DNA of 64,000 bases, from the NCBI GenBank assembly GCA_904063045.1, contig CAJFCJ010000054.1:1-64000 (forward strand), read 5' to 3'. Source of the DNA: Dimorphilus gyrociliatus. Lineage: Eukaryota > Annelida > Polychaeta > Dinophilidae. The notes beneath the pieces were generated by a model, which made no database searches, had not been told where the DNA came from, and was given only the letters and a program-made list of their open reading frames with translations. The translations under genes were made by a program, and so were the position numbers. Shown piece after piece: positions 51,985-63,083 of this stretch (position 1 is its first letter; each line of letters opens with the position of its first letter).

Positions 51985-52442
51985 TTCCTCCTTATTGGGA
52001 ACATTTGTGAAATGCACTTGTTAGATCCAATATTGAAAAGTGTCTATGACCTCCTCCAAGTTTGTCAAATAGATCTTCCTGATATGGGATTGTGTAGCAA
52101 TTTCCCTTTGATTGCTAGCTGAGTTTCTTATAATCAACACACATTCTTAATGCTCCTTCTTTCTTTCATGATACCTTCATGGCTCTTGATCATTTCTTTT
52201 AATTCTTCTCTGCTCTCGTTGATATTATTTTTGGACACATGTAAATAATTGTCAGTTTCTAATGTATTTAAATTAATAATGTTTACATTTTGATTAGGCA
52301 AACATTCAAACTCAATGCTTTCCTGATGTAATTGTTCTAACTCGGGAAAAGTTGGAATTATCTCTGGTTTCTTTTCAATTTTGATGGTTATTCCATCTTC
52401 CAATTCAATGTATTGTAGCTTTATTTCAATTGTTGAATTCAA
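51985..52442 (-). pseudogene. Ty3/gypsy polymerase fragment
   Basis: Minus strand: a frame from 52442 to 52134 ends in ELKEMIKSHEGIMKE, and the next frame continues RMCVDYKKLS, then IPYQEDLFDKLGGGHRHFS and ILDLTSAFHK. This is the N-terminal reverse-transcriptase block of Ty3/gypsy elements (usual forms RxCVDYRxLN, FSxLDLxSAxH). A stop after KKLS and a frameshift show it is dead. Protease and the YxDD motif are not present. Confidence 0.75.
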
Positions 52443-52490
52443 TTTTTCAGGTGTGATTTCAGTCTCTTCTTGAGAGGAATTTATAAGAAT

Positions 52491-52781
52491 TGTGCACTTT
52501 GGTATAATGATATATTAATATTCAGACTTTAGATATAAAGGTACATTAGAAAGACTTTCTATTTCATAGCAATTAGAATGGTGGAAGTTGTGTTCGATAT
52601 AACAGTCTTTCATATTTTTGTTACATGAGAATTATGAGACCATCAGATTGCAACTTTGTAATCTTTTAACCAATTGAACCCAAGCTTTGGCCAATGTACC
52701 AGCTTGTCAGTTCAGTTTTTTAACTGTAACTGGTTGTTTAAAGGAGCAGAAATTCCTACAATTACAATACAACAAAGTACA
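52491..52781 (+). repeat. LTR-B, internally deleted (291 bp)
   Basis: TGTGCACTTTGG start and CAACAAAGTACA end, as in the 669-bp copy at 27101, but the middle is shortened. TATAGCGG follows where the primer-binding site would be. It is in the opposite orientation to the gypsy polymerase fragment beside it. Confidence 0.8.
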
Positions 52782-52959
52782 GGTATAGCGGAAATTATGT
52801 TTGTTTCAATTAATTCTTTATGGGTATACTATTATTGTTATATTTAAATATACTTTGTGAATAAAATTGTAATTATTTTATCACATTATTAGTTGTTTCT
52901 TATAGATTCAGATATACAAAACTAGGTCATCGTCCATTGATCGGAAGAGTTTTGACTTA

Positions 52960-53065
52960 AAAAAATCTTTTACATATGTCCCATATTGGCTTCAATAATG
53001 TTGAAGTCTGGGCAGTTGGGTGGCCATGGATGCAATGTTTCAACTTTCTTTTTCTTTATTTTGCT
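52960..53065 (-). pseudogene. Tc1/mariner scrap
   Basis: Minus strand reads VETLHPWPPNCPDFNIIEAN, a decayed form of the WPxxSPDLNPIENxW motif with the last catalytic Glu. Confidence 0.6.
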
Positions 53066-53677
53066 CTGGCTGCTGTATCCCTCTATAATAATTTGCAACA
53101 ACATACTTGCTCAATATCTTGTTATAGTCTGATGCTGTCATGTGATTAGACGCTAAAGCCAACTCTATCTCAAAATTTAATATAGCCAAAAATCATGATA
53201 CTCCCTCCTCCAAAATTTCACTGTTTTTTGTTACTCACCTCCTCAATGGTCGCGGCTGTAGTCAGTTTAAGTTTTTAGGGAGCGACAGGTGAGATTTTCC
53301 TCACAATCTCATTTTGTTCAAAAATTATTCATTGATTTTCAGTTTTAGCCACGTAGTAAAAGGAGAAAACTAGTTTTTTCTTTATTTTTTCATTAATAAA
53401 CACTCATTGTTGTCAAAATAATACTGAGAGTCGTTTAAATTGATAAAATCGTCATATTACTTTTTAATGATTAGCAGTTTGTCTACAGTTCTCATGCTTT
53501 GTAGTTAATAATTAAAATATAATTAACTACTAATCAGCGACTATATTGATATATCATTATTTTAAAATTTGTATTCATTGAGATCAATACACGATCTTCT
53601 TGTATAAAAAAGAAGAAAGAATTAAATCAAACTTGTTTTAAAAAATTGTTTTAATCCTCTCTCTCTCTCTGGAAAGT
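53066..53677. other. upstream region of the FTP-lectin gene
   Basis: AT-rich; a CT run (about 53657-53670) lies 8 bp before the ATG, as part of the leader. Confidence 0.4.
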
Positions 53678-56600
53678 ATGATAAATTTAACAAATCTAAC
53701 AATTATCACGGCTATAAGCGTTTTATTTAGCCAAGGAAACGCAGGTTTCTTGAAGAATTTCTTTTTTTATTAAATTAATTCTATTCAATAAATTTATAAA
53801 ATTTTTCTTTCAGAAAATCAACATTGTTTAAGTAATGAAAATTGTTTACAGTTTGAAATCTGTGCATTTGGCAAATGCATTTGTAATTTACAATATGGAC
53901 AAGATTTCTGCGATAATAGTAAGATTAAAATATTTTTGCTTGGAGAAAATATGGATTTTAAAGGTATTCCTAAGATCAGGGAAAGTAGGGTTAAAAGCTA
54001 AAATTTTTTGTCCACATTTTCTCCAACATTCAAACATTTTTTAACAAAAAAAAAAAATCTGAAAAATCTTTGTATTTAATAAAAAGGTAAGAATTTAATT
54101 TTAAAAAGAATGAAATTTGTAAATAAAGTTAGTAATACTACTATTTCTGTTAAATCAATTGACGAATGCTACAAAATCTGTTTAAACACTACTCAATACG
54201 ACTGTGTTGGAATTTCTTATACGAAAGGAAATAATACAAATGTTAATTTTCAATGTCAAATATTTAGTGAAATTTCTTTTCCATTAATTGAAAGTGAAAA
54301 TTCTTCATTAATTATTCGAAAAGGTAAAAACCAAAATCAGTAAAAGAAGACAAGGAGGGACAACGCTGTCCTTCTTTGTTATCGTGAATAGCGATTTTAT
54401 TTGAAAAACAACGATCTATACAGACAAACAACTAGGTGTTTGCGGCTCTAATTCTAGTATAGTACCACCAATGGAAGAATGCTATTCATATTTATGGATT
54501 GAAAGTGGTTGCTTTACAGAAGAATTTAGGCCTACTGAACTGGAAGAATCGATGACTATTTCTCAGTTTAGCATTTACGTTAAAGATGTTTTTAAATTAT
54601 CTATGAAAAAACACCAAATAAATTCAAATACGAAGAATTATAGATTAATCTGCTACAAGAATCTTTATGATAGAACGAACATAGCTTTTAATAGAAAAGT
54701 TACGTATTCTGGAAAATTGGATAGTCCATTACTAGATCCAATCCACATTGTGGATGGTTTATATCACAACGACATTTCTTTAGGATCTTGTTCAATATTG
54801 ACAATGTTTAATTCAACTAAACCAAAACTATCAATTGAATTGAGTGAATATCACGAAGAGATAAAAATTGTTTTGTGGCCGACAAACGAAGAAAGTAAAC
54901 TAAAAACAAAAACAAAAAAATTATCTTTTTCCTTATTAATTCCTTTTTGTTTTTCGTTTAGTAAATCAAACATTTATTGTTTATATATCCGAACCGAATA
55001 ATTTATGCTCCAATAACGTCGAATTAGAAATGAATTCAACAGCCAAAGTCTTTTGTAGTAATTTAAAAGAAAACGGAAGTGAAATAATAATTGAAGTAAA
55101 ATTTAACGATAACCTTCACCTTTGCGAAGTGGAAATATTTTCAGGTGAATAAATTAAATATAATTTATATAAATATTAAAAATTCAATTAAATCTACTTT
55201 TTTTTTTACAGTAAATTTAGCTTTTAAAAAACCAGTTTTATCCAAATTAGCAAAAAAGAATCTATATAATTTAACAAATGGCCTAATTAGTAATTATGTA
55301 TTATTTCACCTTGGAATTGATTATTGGCTAGCAATTAATCTTTTAGCTTACTTTAAAGTTTTTGGTTTAGACGTTAAACCCAGTTTAACTTTTTTAAATT
55401 CATTTAAAAATTTTTACATTGAATTAACCAATGAAAATCCTGCTTTGGCCTATGACGTAATCAATTATCAATTTTGCGGAAGAAAGAATAATAGTCTATT
55501 AACTACTGATGAATATTATACAATTTTATGCTCTAAAGGTGGTGTAGAAGGTCAATTTGTCGTCTTTCGTAGTAATCGTAGTAATTACGCAAGTATTACA
55601 TTTAAAGAAATTGAAATATTTGGATATTTTTTAAGATTTCCCTATCAACAAAATACGAATATCCTCTTAAATAAACCGGTATGGTCCTCTTCCATCTTTA
55701 AACACAAACACGCAGGTTCCAGACTAACGAATGGAAATTTCAATGATTTATTCCATAGCAAAGGAGAAATATATCCTTGGATCAGAGTAGATTTACTTGG
55801 AATGTATGTAATTCAAAAAATGTCTGTTACAAACAGAAATGGATATTGTAAGTGTTGAATTTTGTTTTTTCAATATGATAAATGAAATATGTTTAAGAAA
55901 TATTCTCTTTCATAGACGCATTTAGAGCGAGAAACGTAACGGGAATCGTATCGAATTATTCAGAATTTTCAATTGAAAATCAACATTTATTTTCTCAAAT
56001 TTGCTTTAGTAATAATGGATTATTTGATCAAGGAGAATATAAAATGTGGATATGTCAACAACCATTTCCTATTGGTAGATTTGCTATACTATATCTTTAC
56101 GATAATGATAATCCTATACATTTGCATATTATTGAATTTGAAGCCTATGGCGAAGAAATAGTTAATCATAATTTTACACTTTTATCACTAGTTAAAAGTG
56201 ACAGAAATGTTAATATTACCAATATTTTTGACAGCAGCAATGGTGGAAAAGATGAATTTCCTTTAAAAATTATTGACAATTTAGCTTCAAATATTATTTT
56301 AGAAAGTGAATTTTTGTCTTGTAGCGGAACTTTAACGAATGGAAATTTTGAGGGAAGAATCAGTATTTATTTGAATAATTTTCATATGATTCATCAAATT
56401 GCTCTTCTTTTTCCACTTTTATCCGATGAAGGTATTGAAAATATTGTCCAGTATATACTATATATATATTTCTATATTTCTTTATTTATTCATTTCAAAA
56501 AGATGAAAACCAAAAAAATTCTCAAAATATAGAAACTACAGTTGAAATACTTTCAACTGAAATACAAAGACAAATTTGTAATTTAACAAACAAGCCAAGT

Positions 56601-57503
56601 TTTGAATATTTCTTTTATAACTGTAAATTTATTGGTAATAGAATATCATTTTATAAAATTGACGAAAATAAAAATCCTATTCAAATTTGTCAAGTTTATA
56701 TTTTTGGTGAAAAAATATCTTCTAACTTACAAAGTTTGTCATTTTCTTTTTATTAATAAATTATTTTTCAATTCTTTTATTTATTAATAAAAGATTCAGG
56801 TAGAATTTTGAATGGAACAATTGGTTATTCGACGAAAATTTACAGATTTACCATAACTCTTTTTGCGGTTATACTACTCAAGATTATTATGTACAATTAC
56901 CAGTTTATAATCAATTCAACGCAATTGGATTTTCTTTAAGAAAAACAGCAAATTTTTCATTAGGTTTACAAATTTTTGGAGTAAAATATAGCGAAGAAAT
57001 ACTTTGTACAAAATTGTATAAAATTCTTAAAGTTATTCAACCAACATTCTTTACATTTCCTTGTAATGAAGAAATTATTGCAAAATATTTGAGAATTTAT
57101 TCATCGAATCAAGAATACGAAATTTGTAATTATTACGTAATCAGTAAAATAGAAATAAACACCAATTTGACAGGTAAAAAAACTTTTAATTTGGTAATAA
57201 TTGATTGAGTTTGAAAAATATTTCCATTTCAAAGTTTATAATATGTTGAAAAATGAAAATACATCCATCAAACCAGAATATACCTACGCCGTAAAGGAAA
57301 CAGTTGACTTTTTATCTTGTTATTTATCTTGCCTAAATGAAAATGAATGCGAAAGTATAAACTACTCAACAATTGATAAAAGTTGTAAATTTAGTAAATT
57401 TGCAATTCTATCAAATTTACGAGGTTATTTGTTAGAAAATACTTGCAAAAAGTCTTGTGTTACACTATATAAAGTGGATAATTGTGAATTTGAACTTTGT
57501 TGA
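53678..57503 (+). CDS. secreted EB/EGF-PAN-fucolectin(FTP)-PAN protein, 10 exons
   Basis: Exons: 53678-53744, 53814-53918, 54087-54323, 54436-54894, 54962-55144, 55212-55847, 55916-56431, 56503-56733, about 56799-57173, 57235-57503. All introns are phase 1, as usual for modular extracellular proteins. Order: signal peptide (LTIITAISVLFSQGNA); EB/EGF-like module (CLSNENC, CAFGKCICNLQYG); PAN/apple (SIDECYKICLNTTQYDCVG); several fucolectin/discoidin-like modules (NIAFNRKVTYSG, PIHIVDGLYHND, NILLNKPVWSSS, YPWIRVDLLGMYVIQKM); and a final PAN (FLSCYLSCLNENECESINYS). About 1,020 residues. FTP lectins bind fucose or other glycans and PAN modules bind protein or carbohydrate. One frameshift is needed at about 56815-56825 in exon 9, so this allele may be truncated, or a base is wrong. 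Confidence 0.72.
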
Positions 57504-57619
57504 ATAAAGGGCGGTGACGATGTAAAATGTTTGAAATCATCAACGTCAATCCGAAGATTTGTGTTCCGTAAACCTCAAATTCTTTGTCGCGAAATGTAAT
57601 CTACTTTTAACTAGATATT

Positions 57620-57775
57620 TATTAACAAAATTACGTAATAAATGTATGGATTTTCGCAATTTTTCCAATCGTTACACATTACAGTTAGTTGTGCAAGACT
57701 TACTGTTTTCTTATCGTTGCTATAGCTACGCCCTCAATAATAATTCAATAAACTATTTAAAAGCCAGACTGAAAC
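57620..57775 (+). repeat. dispersed repeat, pair of 62710-62850
   Basis: AATCGTTACACATTACAGTT and a TGCTATAGCTACGCCCTC block match 62748-62815 with few changes. The 62.7 kb copy runs into LTR-B-like sequence (GGAAGGTTCTATTT), so this is probably LTR-related. Confidence 0.7.
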
Positions 57776-58474
57776 AAAAGTACAAGATAGTTATTGCAAT
57801 GTTAGTTTTGTATTACTGAATTATTTTTTCAGGTTGAATTGAAAATGGTTTGGAGCGAAAGCGAACCAAGTTGCTTTAAGTATTTTATTGTAAAATTCTT
57901 TATTGCAGAAATTCACTTTGCACCTTAGCAACTGCAAAAACTATGTATATAAATGACTGGTTTCACTAGTATGTTCAGTGAGAGAACATTGTCAAGACAC
58001 TGACTGTCTGCGTTAATTGGCAGATGTCGTCAATATGGTGGATTGGAAATGGATCACTGGTTTAAACAAAGACTAACAGTTATCAGATTGATTGCTTACT
58101 TCTTTTTACTGCATGTTTTAATCATGGAGTAAAACTGGGTTTATTTCTTTTTCAAAAGATTCACATCTTTTCAATTTGTTTTTAAACCTCGGTTGATGAA
58201 TTGTTCTACTTCGAAAGCAGCTCTGCAATCGAGCTATAAAGCACACAAAAGGGCAGAAGTAGAATTTTTCAGAGACCACATCATTTTGCGATTTAACTCT
58301 ACTGTGACTTGGCAATTAGTAGTTTTAAACAGCATATGATTGCGGTCTATGAATCTTATCTTCTAATTCATTGCGAAGTATGCAAAAAGTCTGTCTATAA
58401 CTTCAATTTGTTTGAATCATGGCTATACTTCTGGTCTACCAGTTTCATTGAGAGAACTTGCATTAAATCAATTT
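57776..58474. other. intergenic
   Basis: A somewhat less AT-rich stretch with a TATATAAATGACTGG motif at 57946 that could be an LTR promoter. The minus-strand frame 58315-58118 shows no domain. Nothing firmer is visible. Confidence 0.35.
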
Positions 58475-58685
58475 GGGGGAGTTGACAGAAAATGTCCACA
58501 AATGAAAAATTTCAAGACAAAAATTTGGATTGAGAAATGGTTAGGCAAAAGAAAACAGCAACTGATTTGTATTTAGGAGGGTCTCCTTTAAGGGTTAAGG
58601 GTAATGGAAAAGGTTAGCTACAGCTAAGGGCTGGGTTAGGCTTAGGGTAAAAGTACTGATTTGTGGATGTTTTCTGTCGCATCCC
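58475..58685 (+). mobile_element. TTAGGG-bearing MITE, subfamily 1
   Basis: Third subfamily 1 copy. GTTGACAGAAAATGTCCACA at the left and TTGTGGATGTTTTCTGTCGC at the right. CAATTTG flanks both sides as a remnant target duplication. One of the two internal telomere-like repeats is mutated (GGGTTAGGCTTAGGGT). Confidence 0.85.
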
Positions 58686-58894
58686 AATTTGAGCTATATT
58701 GTAAATATGAAAATTACAGGCCTACAAATAGAATTTATTTATGAATGCGTAATTTCTAGTATAGATTAAAAATAAACAGGTTGTGTATAATGGAGTATAT
58801 TAATACAGCAAATGTTAATTGGTGTACTGGTATGATGGAACAACAAAAAATTCATAATAATAATAAAGGTTATTTGATGCGATAGAAAAAGGCT

Positions 58895-59283
58895 CCCTGT
58901 TATATCACACATACTGTATAAAATATAATCATTAGATTAGGGCCACATGCCAAACATGTGCCACTGCAAACAGGCCTGCCTCATCAGCATCTGGTATTTG
59001 ATATGTATCTTTTCCATGTTCTTTGTTCCTTTGTTAATTCCCAAGTAGACAATGTCTCTTACAGTTAAAGAGTCTATTTCTTACGAAATAGAGTTCTTTC
59101 TAAAGTACTGAAAGCTAACAATATGAATTAAAAGTTTTTCTAAAGTTCCACTATTATAATTGCTATGAAATAGAAGTATTTCTATAGTTGCACCATTGTA
59201 ATTCCTATAAAATAGAAGTCTTTCTAATGTTGCCTTATATCTAAAGTCTAAGTATTCGTTCACTCATTATTTCTAAGTGCACA
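58895..59283 (-). repeat. LTR-B fragment, reverse
   Basis: From 59283 leftward: TGTGCACTTAG, then blocks for TAGACTTTAGATATAAGG, the GTGGAACTTTAG area, CTCTATTTCGTAAGAAATAG, and CATGGAAAAGATACATATC, in the same order as 27101-27395. The 3' half with the TATA box is missing. Confidence 0.75.
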
Positions 59284-59312
59284 GTGAAAAAAATTTTAGT
59301 GTAACAAAAAAT

Positions 59313-59690
59313 ATGGGAAGAGGTGGAGTAATGATTTGGGGACCAATAACCTCAGATGGGGTGTTTGAGGTTTGGAGGATTAGTCAAAACTTGGCAGCCC
59401 AAACATATAGCTGATTTGTTGTGGAAAATGTTCTTCCTGTCACTGAAGAGATATCACTCAAAATGGGCCGGAATTATGCCTTCCAACAAGACAACTCAGG
59501 CTGCCACACTGCAAGAGCTAATAGGAGGGCCTTTAGAATGAATGGTATAAATCCAATTGATTGGCCAGCAAAGAGCCCTGACCTTAGCCCAATAGAAAAT
59601 ATGTGGCACCTGACAAAGAATTTAGTGTATGATGGGGCACAATTTCAATCTGGGAATGAACTGTGGGAGAAAATTAAAAAATGTTCATAA
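59313..59690 (+). pseudogene. Tc1/mariner transposase fragment
   Basis: GRGGVMIWGPITSDG at the start, a stop, then YAFQQDNSGCHTA (second Asp) and WPAKSPDLSPIENMW (Glu, 34 residues apart: DD34E). It ends at a stop at 59688. It joins the start of the reversed LTR-B within about 30 bp. No TIRs seen. Confidence 0.75.
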
Positions 59691-60642
59691 CAGGTTATAA
59701 GACAAAGTCCTGACTTGCTACAAAAATTATATACAGGGATGGGGGGTAGGATTAGTAAATGCATTGAAAATGAGGGTTGTCATATTCAGAAATATTAAAA
59801 TTATAAATCCCCCAAACATTGTCAGAGTAATAATGTCTCAAGACCAAATAAGAAAAAAATCATTAAAAAATCAATAATAAGAAAGCAAAAGCACTTATGT
59901 AAAAACTTAACTAAATGATATTTAAAAGAAACTCATGTGTAACTCTTCTTGCCTGAATGACTGACATATCATACACAAATAATGATTTCCAGATGATGGC
60001 AACAGATAAGGTTAAAGCCATATTTCCTCAACTAGGGAATAATATATGACATAGATGCATATGTCATAGATTCACTATCCACAATACCAAGACAGTCTGT
60101 AAATTATATACAGCCCACTAGTGAATACTGGACTTTCCCTCTCCCCTTCAAACACAATCCAAACACATTAGAGAATAATTATGAGATGACAAAGAGCTGG
60201 ATTCCAGGCCTTTCATTCAGAGCCTATTTACAATGATGAGTTTGAAATTGGAATTAAATAATCCATATTAAACTGAAGTGCATTCCTCTCTTAAATGAAA
60301 ATAGGAAGAGATTTTAATTTTGTAAAATTGCCTAAATAAGAAAAATAGCTAGGATCAATAATATTTCTAAAAATTGCGTACATTGTTGATGGCATTTGAA
60401 GAATTTTTATATACTTTATTCAATTATATATTAAAAAGAACATTTTATTATATAGTTTTCTTACTAAGGTGATAAAAAACAAATTAATGTTGCCAGTCTC
60501 TTTCAAAAGTGCAAGATAGGCTAATGAATGTGAATAGGACAGGTTGTTTATTGAGAATTCTCTTCAATTATATCTAAAAAGTACTAAAAACTTTTATGAT
60601 TTTCATAACCAACCCTAAAATAATCTAAAGGCTTTGCATGAC
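59691..60642. other. intergenic
   Basis: No gene or repeat recognised. Confidence 0.4.
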
Positions 60643-60650
60643 TATATAAA
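60643..60650 (+). promoter_or_regulatory. TATA box of the lamin-tail gene
   Basis: TATATAAA, 60 bp before the ATG at 60710. Confidence 0.55.
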
Positions 60651-60709
60651 TGGTTGATTTTAAAATAGAACTCAACAAATAGGGCTAGAGGAGTGAATAT
60701 TTTAAAAAA

Positions 60710-61315
60710 ATGCAGAAATTTCTTTTAGTTTTACTAAATATAATTCTACTGCAAACTTCATTGCAAACCCTTTTGCTGAATGAAATAAATTATGAACAAG
60801 ATTATATAGAGATTAAGAATGTTGGATCAAGTGCTGTAGATTTAACTCCAATTTATCTTTCTGTCATAGTTCTTAAAGGTGGTACACCTACAATGCATAA
60901 TCCTTCTGGATTACATGGTTCCATACAACCAAACGACTTTCACGTAATTCAATTTGACCCTGTTAGAAATAAAAGAGCTGTTCAATTAACACTAGATTAT
61001 TTCTATCTTCCAACAGGTGGCCCAAGAGCAGTACTATCCAGAAATAAAATTGAAATATTTCTGAGAAAAAATCTTACAAATCTAAAAGTAATAATTTCAA
61101 AAGAAGACAACTACTTGACAGGTCATTATCTAAATATCAAATTCAACAATTTCAACATTTTGACAAGCGTCTATGGAGGACTAATTGGAGATATTGGAAG
61201 AAAAAATGTTAATGTTATTCCATCTGCTCAGAGTCATACTAGTGCTATTTTTCAAATTAATGGAAAGTATGTTGAAGCAATAAAGCCCAGCAACCAGGCT
61301 TTATCCATCTACTAA
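60710..61315 (+). CDS. secreted lamin-tail-domain (LTD) protein
   Basis: A single-exon frame of 201 residues. A signal peptide (LLVLLNIILLQTSLQTLL) is followed at about residues 23-120 by an LTD-like immunoglobulin fold: LLNEINYEQDYIEIKNVG, AVDLTPIYLSV, and IQPNDFHVIQF, the order seen in LTD domains (NEI...DYIEI.N...VDL.....V). The C-terminal 80 residues have no recognised domain. LTD occurs in nuclear lamins and in many secreted bacterial and animal proteins; a secreted single LTD in an animal is not common knowledge to me. AATAAA overlaps the stop region (61313-61318). Confidence 0.68.
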   Translation: MQKFLLVLLNIILLQTSLQTLLLNEINYEQDYIEIKNVGSSAVDLTPIYLSVIVLKGGTPTMHNPSGLHGSIQPNDFHVIQFDPVRNKRAVQLTLDYFYLPTGGPRAVLSRNKIEIFLRKNLTNLKVIISKEDNYLTGHYLNIKFNNFNILTSVYGGLIGDIGRKNVNVIPSAQSHTSAIFQINGKYVEAIKPSNQALSIY

Positions 61316-61468
61316 TAAATTATTAACATAAAAAGAATTTAGATGTTTAGTTTCAGAGTTTTATTGAATAAGAAGGAAAAAAAAAACAAAATGCTTTTAA
61401 AGGCAATTATCCCATTGCATACATAAATTATCACTTATTCTTTGACTTCTCTGTCTAGATTAGTAAAA

Positions 61469-61476
61469 TATAAAAG
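61469..61476 (+). promoter_or_regulatory. possible TATA box of the receptor gene
   Basis: TATAAAAG only 27 bp before the ATG at 61503, implying a very short leader if used. Confidence 0.3.
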
Positions 61477-61502
61477 AATTGGTGCAGAGATAAGAAAAAC
61501 AG

Positions 61503-62423
61503 ATGAATTCTTCAAATATTGGCTATAAAGTTTTGTATGATGTAACCAAATTTCAGAGTGTTGCATTAAAATTACTTTTATATCTGGAATTAATCTTTGG
61601 ATTCTTTCTATCATCTCTAATTTTATTGCTGTTTATTATATCGAAATCTGCTAGAGAATCTTTTGGATATTTCATCTTTCCGCTATCTTTAAATAACCTC
61701 CTTTTAGTTTTATGGTTTTTCTTCATCAATGTTAGCACAGATAGTGGATTTGTGATTGAATTATCTCCAATAATGTGTTCAGTAATATTAATTGTACCCA
61801 GTTTAATGAATACTCAATCTCAGTTCAATTTTTTGGGTTTACTTTCAACTAGATATTTATTAATAAATTATCCTTTTAAATATAATCAATATTGTAATAT
61901 AAAAGTAAAATTGTTTTCCTTGATACTCGTAAATCTTTCATCAATTTTCCTCTCGTTAATTCCAATATTTTCAGATTTATCAGATCCTCTGATTTGTTTT
62001 AATTTTGTTTCAAAGCAAGGTGTAGTATTTTATATATATTTTGTACTTTCTTTTGGACCAATTCTGGCAAGTTTATTATTATATTTTCTAATTTTAAAAG
62101 TGGCTAGAAGACATGCAAAATTAATGAATACTCAAATGAAACAATCTCAATCAATATCTAAATCATCAAAAATTACAGTATTCCAGCTATTGTTTGTTGT
62201 AATTCTATGGATATGTTATCTTATTCTTTTAAAAAAATTTTCATCCAATCTGCTTAGCATCAGTTACAAAATATCTCTTATTTTGGAAATAATTTTGTTA
62301 ATGGCACCTGGAATTATATCATTTATACTTTTGATCAGTAATGTTCATGTTAAAGTCCTGTCAAAGAAATATTTGAATTGCAATGGCCAGATATTTCCTT
62401 CAGAAAATAACTCTATCGCTTGA
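61503..62423 (+). CDS. orphan rhodopsin-like 7TM receptor, intronless
   Basis: 306 residues with seven hydrophobic segments: about 25-48 (LIFGFFLSSLILLLFIIS), 56-78, 90-118, 138-157 (LVNLSSIFLSLIPIF), 175-200 (YFVLSFGPILASLLLYFL), 225-246 (FQLLFVVILWICYLILL) and 260-285. TM3 ends STRYLLINYPFKY, so the DRY Asp is Thr; in TM7 the NPxxY site reads APGIISFIL. TM1 lacks the usual GN pair. The N-terminus has an NSS glycosylation site. These changes suggest a fast-evolving, lineage-specific class A receptor, such as chemosensory ones. No stop or frameshift, so it may be functional. Confidence 0.72.
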   Translation: MNSSNIGYKVLYDVTKFQSVALKLLLYLELIFGFFLSSLILLLFIISKSARESFGYFIFPLSLNNLLLVLWFFFINVSTDSGFVIELSPIMCSVILIVPSLMNTQSQFNFLGLLSTRYLLINYPFKYNQYCNIKVKLFSLILVNLSSIFLSLIPIFSDLSDPLICFNFVSKQGVVFYIYFVLSFGPILASLLLYFLILKVARRHAKLMNTQMKQSQSISKSSKITVFQLLFVVILWICYLILLKKFSSNLLSISYKISLILEIILLMAPGIISFILLISNVHVKVLSKKYLNCNGQIFPSENNSIA

Positions 62424-62539
62424 ACTGTTTTTGTTTTTCTCAATAGACTGAAGCTATTAGTAATCGTCAAAAAACTCATAATATTCTATGTTTTGTTTAG
62501 AGTCCTTCTAATGATTATCTCTCTAAATTGATGAATGTC

Positions 62540-62575
62540 ATCTTGACTATGCTATGAATGTATGAATGTATGAAT
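62540..62575. repeat. ATGAATGT microsatellite
   Basis: Four ATGAATGT/ATGTATGA units. Confidence 0.7.
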
Positions 62576-62709
62576 GTCTGTCAGACATCTCCCAAAATAG
62601 CACCCTGAAAATATTTTACAGGCTTCCTCCTACGTCGGGCACGTTTGATCTTGTTGTATTGGGACAATATACCAGATGTGAGGTCGGGAGTGTTGAAAAA
62701 AGTATATAA

Positions 62710-62850
62710 AGTGCTTAATAAATGTGTTGATTTTGGCAATTTTTGCAATCGTTACACATTACAGTTAGTTGTACAAGACTACTGTTTTCTTATCATTGCT
62801 ATAGCTACACTCCTCAATAATAGTTTAATGAACTAGTTAAAAGACAGACT
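62710..62850 (+). repeat. dispersed repeat, pair of 57620-57775
   Basis: See 57620. It is followed at 62848 by GGAAGGTTCTATTTATGTGA and AGTACTTTGG, the 3' third of LTR-B. Confidence 0.7.
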
Positions 62851-63083
62851 GGAAGGTTCTATTTATGTGAGTACTTTGGTAAGTTTACAATTTCAATTCT
62901 TAGTCATTGATTTTGCTTCCAATTTCATCAAAATCAGCCTAGTAATATAATTCATTCTAATGGAACTGATGTAAATATTTTCTATTGTAAATGGAATAGT
63001 TCTAAACATCAATTTTGGGGTATTTTTCCTTTGACTGTTTCCCACAAACAATTGGGACCCTTGAAGTGTGAGAATTCTGTTCA

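Noticed and set aside
54346-54383. Short imperfect hairpin in an intron of the FTP-lectin gene
   Set aside because: GACAAGGAGGGACA pairs with TGTCCTTCTTTGTT with mismatches; too short and isolated to call an RNA gene.
58118-58315. 65-codon minus-strand ORF with basic residues
   Set aside because: No signal peptide, domain or splice context; lies in repeat-rich intergenic DNA.
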